A DNA stretch of 46,536 nt, from assembly GCA_949295035.1 (NCBI GenBank), contig CASFJO010000061.1, forward strand, positions 1 to 46,536. Direction: 5' to 3'. Position 1 is the first letter of the stretch. The number at the start of each line of letters is the position of its first letter. Below, piece by piece: positions 42,030 through 46,536 of this stretch. Origin of the DNA: an uncultured Gemmiger sp. Lineage in GTDB: Bacteria > Bacillota > Clostridia > Oscillospirales > Ruminococcaceae. A model generated the notes under the pieces. That model was given only the letters and a program-made list of their open reading frames with translations, was not told the DNA's origin and did no database searches. A program made the translations under genes and the position numbers.

Positions 42030-44114
42030 ATGTTAGACTGGATTTTTGAAGGGATCATCACCTGGATCTCCAGCATTGCCTCTTCGCTGATGGACGCTGT
42101 ATCTGGGCTGTTCCTGAACGCTTTAGGTGCCGATATGACCGTTATGGAGGAATACTTCCCCTTCATCACGGTGGCATACACGGTCATGCAGTATATGGCG
42201 TGGGCGATTCTTTTTCTGATTACAGTCTGGCAGCTGTTTCGGACGTTTGGAGGCCCCATCACCGAGGCGGAACACCCGCTGCATCTCATCGCACGCAGCT
42301 CTATTTTTGCCCTGCTTATCGGGTATGCAAGACCGATATTTATGGTGGCATTGGACATTGCGCGCGCTCCATATACAGCGCTCTTGGATCTCAGCATGAC
42401 CAGCGAGAATTTTACTTTTGCAGGCCTTGAGGAGACGCTCAGCAATGGTTTGCTGACAATCGCATCGACAGTAACCGTTATTGCTCCAATTCTGTTGCTG
42501 ATTCTGCTTATTTCGATTGGCTGGAACTATTTCAAACTGCTGCTTGAAACCGTAGAACGGTATATCGTGGTCGGTGTGCTTTGCTACACCAGCCCTCTTG
42601 CCTTTGCCATGGGCGGCTCCAAAGAAACCAACCAGGTATTCAAGAGCTGGTGCCGTATGGTCGGCTCGCAGCTCCTGTTACTTGTCATGAATGTATGGTT
42701 TCTGCGAGCCTTCAGCTCGTCTGTGGGCCAGTACATTGGAAACGGCGGTGCGGTTTCGACCGGACATGGTTCGATCTTTCTCTGGTTCTTCTGCGCATTG
42801 GCGTTTTTGAAGACGGCGCAAAGATTTGACAGCTACTTGGCCTCCATTGGCCTGAACGTAGCACAGACCGGTTCCAGCATGGGCATGGAAATGCTGATGG
42901 CCGCCCGGGTGCTTACCGGATTCGCCGGTAGCGCCAGCAGCGCAGGCAGTGTTTTCCGGAATACCTCTGCAGCCGGAACGGCTACAGCTACCGGTTTTGC
43001 AGCTGGGTTCGCTAACCGTTTCAAGCCGAACAGCTATGTGCGCGATGCGGTAGTGGAAGGCGGCAGTCGAATGGGGTTGGGCGGCAGTGTTGGCTTTGTC
43101 GGACGTGCATTTGGCGGTATTGCTGCGCGCAACGGCGCCACCTTGACCGGCGATTCCATCTCCTCTGTAGCTACACGCCCTGACAGTGTGTCGGGCAGCA
43201 TTGGCGGCGATATTGCGAACCGCAGTCTCGGTAACTATATGCCGCAGTTGGGACGGCATACTCTGAGCAACACGCAGATCACCGGCGGCCATATCAGCAC
43301 GACGGCAACCGATGCTGCCGGTAAAACCAGCAATGTTGAACTGTTCAACGCTGCACAGTTTGAGGCCCCGACGGCGCCTCACTCACTGGTCAATGCCGCA
43401 GACGGAAGCTCGTGGTATCAGGTCGCAACCGGTGAAGGAAGAGGCGCCTTCTATGACGCACCCAACTTCACAGGAAGTGCTTCGGAAGCTGCCCGGGTGG
43501 CAGAAACATTCCCTGGCGCTGCCGAGGGGACGATGTTGCGCACGGTTGGAGAAGGTGTGCTTGAGGCAACCACGGATAACGGAAGTTCGCTCTGGTACAA
43601 CAGTGCGTTCTTTGCCGAGCCAGATGCTCCACACAGCGTCATGCAGTCGGACAATGGCGTGGAATGGTATGCTATGCAGCCTAAAGCAGATGCGCCTCGA
43701 TTTGAACAGGGTGATGCAGCAATCGCGTATAATCAGGCTGAATTCCGGCAGTTCATGCCTGGCTTTGAGGAGCAGATTGTTGCGGTTGATTCCAGACATC
43801 GTGATGACGGGCATTTCGAAGTTCGTCACGAAGATGGTTCCGGTACAGCATTCTATGATACCGCACAATTTGATACGCCCAGGGGCGACTACCAGGTCTA
43901 TGAGGACGCTCATGGGAAGCAGTGGATTGCAATTCACGGAGACGCGGCTGTGGAACGCCGTCCTGTTTACGAGAACGGTCAGGCCGTTTATGATGGCGAA
44001 AACGTCAAAACGGTCTCGGTGGAAACCGTCCGTTACAAGAACACTCCCAGTCGCTTCAAAGAACCTGAGCGGCGCGAAAGCTATGATTTCCAGCCACCGC
44101 GCCGGAAACGATAA
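42030..44114 (+). CDS. VirB6/TrbL-like conjugation channel protein with repeat-bearing tail
   Basis: A 694-residue protein in three parts. Residues 1 to about 285 hold multiple membrane helices (MAWAILFLITVWQLF, VIAPILLLILLISIGWNYF, FLWFFCALAFLKTA), as in VirB6/TrbL channel proteins. Residues about 285-430 are rich in Gly/Ala/Ser. The tail (about 435-660) carries degenerate repeats of the type FYDxAxFxxP ... DGxxWY: examples start near residues 437 (FNAAQFEAP), 476 (FYDAPNF), 521 (WYNSAFF), and 608 (FYDTAQF). The tail probably lies at the membrane surface and may bind a partner or cell wall. AAGGAG precedes the ATG. It is followed by an attenuating hairpin. Confidence 0.8.
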   Translation: MLDWIFEGIITWISSIASSLMDAVSGLFLNALGADMTVMEEYFPFITVAYTVMQYMAWAILFLITVWQLFRTFGGPITEAEHPLHLIARSSIFALLIGYARPIFMVALDIARAPYTALLDLSMTSENFTFAGLEETLSNGLLTIASTVTVIAPILLLILLISIGWNYFKLLLETVERYIVVGVLCYTSPLAFAMGGSKETNQVFKSWCRMVGSQLLLLVMNVWFLRAFSSSVGQYIGNGGAVSTGHGSIFLWFFCALAFLKTAQRFDSYLASIGLNVAQTGSSMGMEMLMAARVLTGFAGSASSAGSVFRNTSAAGTATATGFAAGFANRFKPNSYVRDAVVEGGSRMGLGGSVGFVGRAFGGIAARNGATLTGDSISSVATRPDSVSGSIGGDIANRSLGNYMPQLGRHTLSNTQITGGHISTTATDAAGKTSNVELFNAAQFEAPTAPHSLVNAADGSSWYQVATGEGRGAFYDAPNFTGSASEAARVAETFPGAAEGTMLRTVGEGVLEATTDNGSSLWYNSAFFAEPDAPHSVMQSDNGVEWYAMQPKADAPRFEQGDAAIAYNQAEFRQFMPGFEEQIVAVDSRHRDDGHFEVRHEDGSGTAFYDTAQFDTPRGDYQVYEDAHGKQWIAIHGDAAVERRPVYENGQAVYDGENVKTVSVETVRYKNTPSRFKEPERRESYDFQPPRRKR

Positions 44115-44121
44115 ATATATT

Positions 44122-44166
44122 CAAGACGGGCCTTCGGTGACATTCCGCTGGCCCGTCTTGTTTTTC
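44122..44166 (+). terminator. Attenuator between the VirB6-like and NlpC/P60 genes
   Basis: CAAGACGGGCC (44122-44132) pairs with GGCCCGTCTTG (44150-44160), followed by T5. Confidence 0.8.
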
Positions 44167-44179
44167 AGGAGGATAACAG

Positions 44180-45922
44180 ATGGCAGAACCGGAAAAACAG
44201 CAATTCGGAGACGGCAGAGACAACTATGCCGGTGCTGCCCGTCAATTAAGCGATGCTCTCCAGCAATCTGGGCAAACCGGAACCCGACAAGCTGTGTCAA
44301 ACGGAGCAGCCGTCCTGGTACAATCCGGCATCAAGAGCGGGAAAGCTGTATCAGAGATTGCAGCCGGAACCGCAGCGGGTGGCCCGTGGGGGGCAATCCT
44401 TTCAGCAGCGTGGTCGTTACGGCACACCCTGTTTAAGATACTCGCATGTCTTTGTGTGCTTCTTCTCATATTTGTAATTCTGATCGTATCCATTCCCTCA
44501 GTCGTGCTCAACGGCGTATTTGGCCTGAACGGGTCGATTGTTGACATGGACAACCCCATGTCTATGATGCAGTCGTATGAAGAAATGTCCGCTGAAGTTT
44601 CCGCAGCCGTAGACCGGGGATACCAGGTAGCGCTCGAATGCGTGGATCAACTTATCCAGGACGGTGGATATGACTATGAATTATCCATAGAGTCATTGAT
44701 CGACGAAGCGAAAAGTGCCTCCGGTTTCAATGCCGCGTATGTATTGGCTGCGTATTCCGCATCCATGCTGCAGCAAGGCACAAGCGCGGATGATATGACT
44801 GCGAAACTTGACGCTGTGGCAGAGCAAATGTTTCCCATTTCCAGCGAAGAGAAAGAGAAGGAACGGGTCATTCCCCTGACCTACACCACATACCGGGAAG
44901 TTACCGTTACTGTGGTATATGGTCAAACCTTTATCGGTATCGTGAATGGCCAGATGCAATTCCGGTATGATGTAGCCGTCAGAGGGGGCTACTATGAACC
45001 CGACGGAAGCGTCACAACCTTGGAGCCTGTAACCACCACTGCATACCGTGCCGAAGATGTCACGGTTCCCGTTTACACCGATGGACGTATCTCCGGCACG
45101 ACCAGCGCCACATACTATGTGCCGGATGGGACTGAAACTCTCACCCCCAGCACAGAAACGGTTGTGTATCTGGAATGTACCATCCATCCGTTTGATCAGG
45201 ATGTCGTTCTGGATGCGTTTGGAATCGATCCTGACGCGCCGTATGACAACTTTGGAATCACCTATGGTGAAGCTATCAGTAATATGGCGACAGCCTTACA
45301 GAAGACGCTGTACGGTGCCCAGGGCGGCAGTCAAGGCGGAGAATCGGTTCCGCTCACAGATGAAGAGCTCATCGCATTTGTCGAGCGGCAGAACTGCAAC
45401 GAAACGCGCAAGCACATTCTGTCAACAGCACTGTCACTCGTTGGCAAGGTCCCATATTTCTGGGGCGGAAAATCCGATGCCGGATGGAACGATGAATGGA
45501 ACACCCCCAAAGTGGTCACGGCTACCGGCTCCAGCGCAACCGGCACGATCCTTCCTTACGGCCTGGATTGCAGCGGGTTCACGGACTGGGTGTTTAAATC
45601 GGCAATGGGCGTAAGCATCAAAGCTGGAAGCTGGAACCAATGGGATAACAGCTATGCCATCACGGAGGCGGAACTGCTTCCGGGCGATCTTGGATTTATG
45701 GCTGTGCCCGGCACTGTACCCGTCAACCATGTTTTGATATACGCAGGCGAGAATGAGGATGGTGCGCACATGTGGGTTCATTGCACAAGTGGTTCAGGTG
45801 TTGTCCTCAACTCCCCGGACTATGTGTCGTATTATCGCCGTCCCATCAACGTCGATTATGATGCGCCCGTTTTATCCGGGACCGGGCTCCAGACGACGGA
45901 GCCATCACAGAACAGTGAATGA
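44180..45922 (+). CDS. NlpC/P60 cell-wall hydrolase of the conjugation system
   Basis: A 580-residue protein. A basic and polar cytoplasmic segment (1 to about 85) leads to one membrane helix (about 88-112, ILACLCVLLLIFVILIVSI), then an extracellular helical and beta-rich linker, and a C-terminal NlpC/P60 domain from about residue 420. The predicted catalytic cysteine is in LDCSGFTDW, the histidine in VNHVLIYAG, with a third polar residue in WVHCTSGSG. It would open peptidoglycan locally for the transfer channel. AGGAGGA precedes the ATG. Unlike many such proteins it has no lytic transglycosylase domain that I can recognise. Confidence 0.82.
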   Translation: MAEPEKQQFGDGRDNYAGAARQLSDALQQSGQTGTRQAVSNGAAVLVQSGIKSGKAVSEIAAGTAAGGPWGAILSAAWSLRHTLFKILACLCVLLLIFVILIVSIPSVVLNGVFGLNGSIVDMDNPMSMMQSYEEMSAEVSAAVDRGYQVALECVDQLIQDGGYDYELSIESLIDEAKSASGFNAAYVLAAYSASMLQQGTSADDMTAKLDAVAEQMFPISSEEKEKERVIPLTYTTYREVTVTVVYGQTFIGIVNGQMQFRYDVAVRGGYYEPDGSVTTLEPVTTTAYRAEDVTVPVYTDGRISGTTSATYYVPDGTETLTPSTETVVYLECTIHPFDQDVVLDAFGIDPDAPYDNFGITYGEAISNMATALQKTLYGAQGGSQGGESVPLTDEELIAFVERQNCNETRKHILSTALSLVGKVPYFWGGKSDAGWNDEWNTPKVVTATGSSATGTILPYGLDCSGFTDWVFKSAMGVSIKAGSWNQWDNSYAITEAELLPGDLGFMAVPGTVPVNHVLIYAGENEDGAHMWVHCTSGSGVVLNSPDYVSYYRRPINVDYDAPVLSGTGLQTTEPSQNSE

Positions 45923-45938
45923 GCCAGGAGTTCAGACA

Positions 45939-46316
45939 ATGGAAGAAAAAGAATACAGCAATATCTATGCGATCCCCGCAAACTACACAGATTCCGGCAA
46001 GCTGATGGGAGGGATGGTTGAAACCCGATGTGCAGTGGAAGCAATCTTTCTAGTGGGGCTGGTTGGGTATCCGGAGCTGTTTTGGATACCCATGCCCACC
46101 ACGATCCGCATCGTGGTCATGACGGTGACCCTGCTGCCGCTTGGAGTAGTCGCCCTCATGGGAGCTGATGGAGGCTCTCTCTTACAGTACCTCTGGAATA
46201 TCATCTATTTTTTCACGCATCGCCGTAAGCTTCATTGCAGGAGGGTTGGTTACAAATATGCGCAGCAAACAGGAAAAAAACGCAAAAACGCCAAAGGCAA
46301 AAAGGCAAAAGCTTGA
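45939..46316 (+). CDS. PrgI-like membrane protein of the type IV secretion system
   Basis: A 125-residue protein with two central membrane helices (CAVEAIFLVGLVGYPELFWI and IRIVVMTVTLLPLGVVALMGA) and a very basic tail (GKKRKNAKGKKAKA). The size, topology and position right before VirB4 match PrgI/VirB3-like subunits. CAGGAG precedes the ATG. Its last 59 bases overlap the VirB4 start in another frame, so the two are translationally coupled. Confidence 0.75.
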   Translation: MEEKEYSNIYAIPANYTDSGKLMGGMVETRCAVEAIFLVGLVGYPELFWIPMPTTIRIVVMTVTLLPLGVVALMGADGGSLLQYLWNIIYFFTHRRKLHCRRVGYKYAQQTGKKRKNAKGKKAKA

Positions 46317-46536
46317 TTTTGTCCAGGACTATCTCGGAATCCGGGATTTGAGGAATGGCATCCTTGAAATGTCCGATGGCCGATACATCAAGATTCTGGA
46401 GATCGAGCCCATCAATTTCACACTGAGGTCCGATGAGGAACAGTACAACATTATTTCCAGTTTTGCGAGCTGGCTGAAAATCTCCCCTATGCGCCTGCAA
46501 TTCAAGTCCATAACGCGAAAGGCTGATTCTGACAAA
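46258..46536 (+). CDS. VirB4-like conjugation ATPase, 5' part
   Basis: The first 93 codons of a VirB4/TrbE-type ATPase, cut by the window edge. It begins MRSKQEKNAKTPKAKRQKL, then QDYLGIRDLRNGILEMSDGRYIKILEIEPINF, the typical N-terminal domain that precedes the Walker motifs. The frame is open to the last base. GCAGGAGG lies 14-19 bases before the ATG. Walker A and B would lie outside the window, so the call rests on the N-terminus and gene order. Confidence 0.82.
   Translation, partial: MRSKQEKNAKTPKAKRQKLDFVQDYLGIRDLRNGILEMSDGRYIKILEIEPINFTLRSDEEQYNIISSFASWLKISPMRLQFKSITRKADSDK

Larger units (their letters stand above)
39352..46536 (+). mobile_element. Integrative conjugative element, left part
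   Basis: From 39352 to the window end composition and codon use change and genes typical of conjugative elements appear: a DUF5348 protein, accessory DNA-binding proteins, then VirB2-, VirB6-, NlpC/P60-, PrgI- and VirB4-like secretion genes on one strand. The left edge is placed at the iterons just beyond groEL. Integrase, relaxase and coupling protein are not in the window and should lie to the right. The right end is not seen. Confidence 0.85.

Overview
The window (46,536 bp, mostly GC-rich) looks like chromosome of a gut-type Gram-positive anaerobe of the class Clostridia, most likely an Oscillospiraceae/Ruminococcaceae relative. This is inferred from gene content, not proven. Supporting signs are a CIRCE element in front of groES-groEL, a hom-thrB-lysC operon, carbohydrate ABC importers without their own ATPase, a YesM-type sensor kinase, lipoprotein signal peptides and strong AGGAGG ribosome binding sites. 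No rRNA, tRNA or CRISPR array was seen.

Layout. 1-1513: end of a knotted (YgeW-type) carbamoyltransferase gene and arcC carbamate kinase. 1587-3737 (-): exported FMN/FAD lipoprotein reductase. About 3950-10640: a mosaic of gene pieces, each broken abruptly. It holds the C-terminal part of a large serine recombinase joined in frame to a sugar-binding lipoprotein, a ParB body joined in frame to a YesM-like kinase, a second sugar-binding protein with a frameshifted permease, and a permease cut after about 40 codons. The mosaic ends inside pgmB, of which only the first 13 codons remain. 10669-21092: a divergent glycoside locus. On the minus strand are a binding protein, two permeases, a GH31 glucosidase and the pgmB stub; lacI is also on that strand; on the plus strand are a GH125-like hydrolase and a GH65 phosphorylase. 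Two matching TTAANCGNTTAA operators sit just downstream of the two divergent lacI and GH125 promoters.

21341-24516: a 51-residue small protein, an AraC regulator divergent from a CcdA-TlpA redox fusion, and a DUF3592-like membrane protein. 24530-28829 (-): a compact FkbH / acyl carrier protein / MaoC / SDR / GNAT operon. It could build an unusual acyl group from a glycolytic intermediate and is the best candidate here for an undescribed small pathway. 28908-37063: a BofC-like protein, a bifunctional class A penicillin-binding protein, an ACT-domain protein with hom-thrB-lysC, and a lipid kinase. 37290-39298: groES-groEL under CIRCE control.

39352-46536: left part of an integrative conjugative element inserted just after groEL. 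It starts with three 11-bp iterons and stacked terminators, followed by small accessory and regulatory genes and then a type IV secretion set: VirB2-like pilin, VirB6-like channel, NlpC/P60 hydrolase, PrgI-like protein and the start of VirB4. The element continues past the window.

Caution: the 3950-10640 mosaic could be a real recombination scar, but it could equally be an assembly or amplification chimera. The sequence alone cannot decide.
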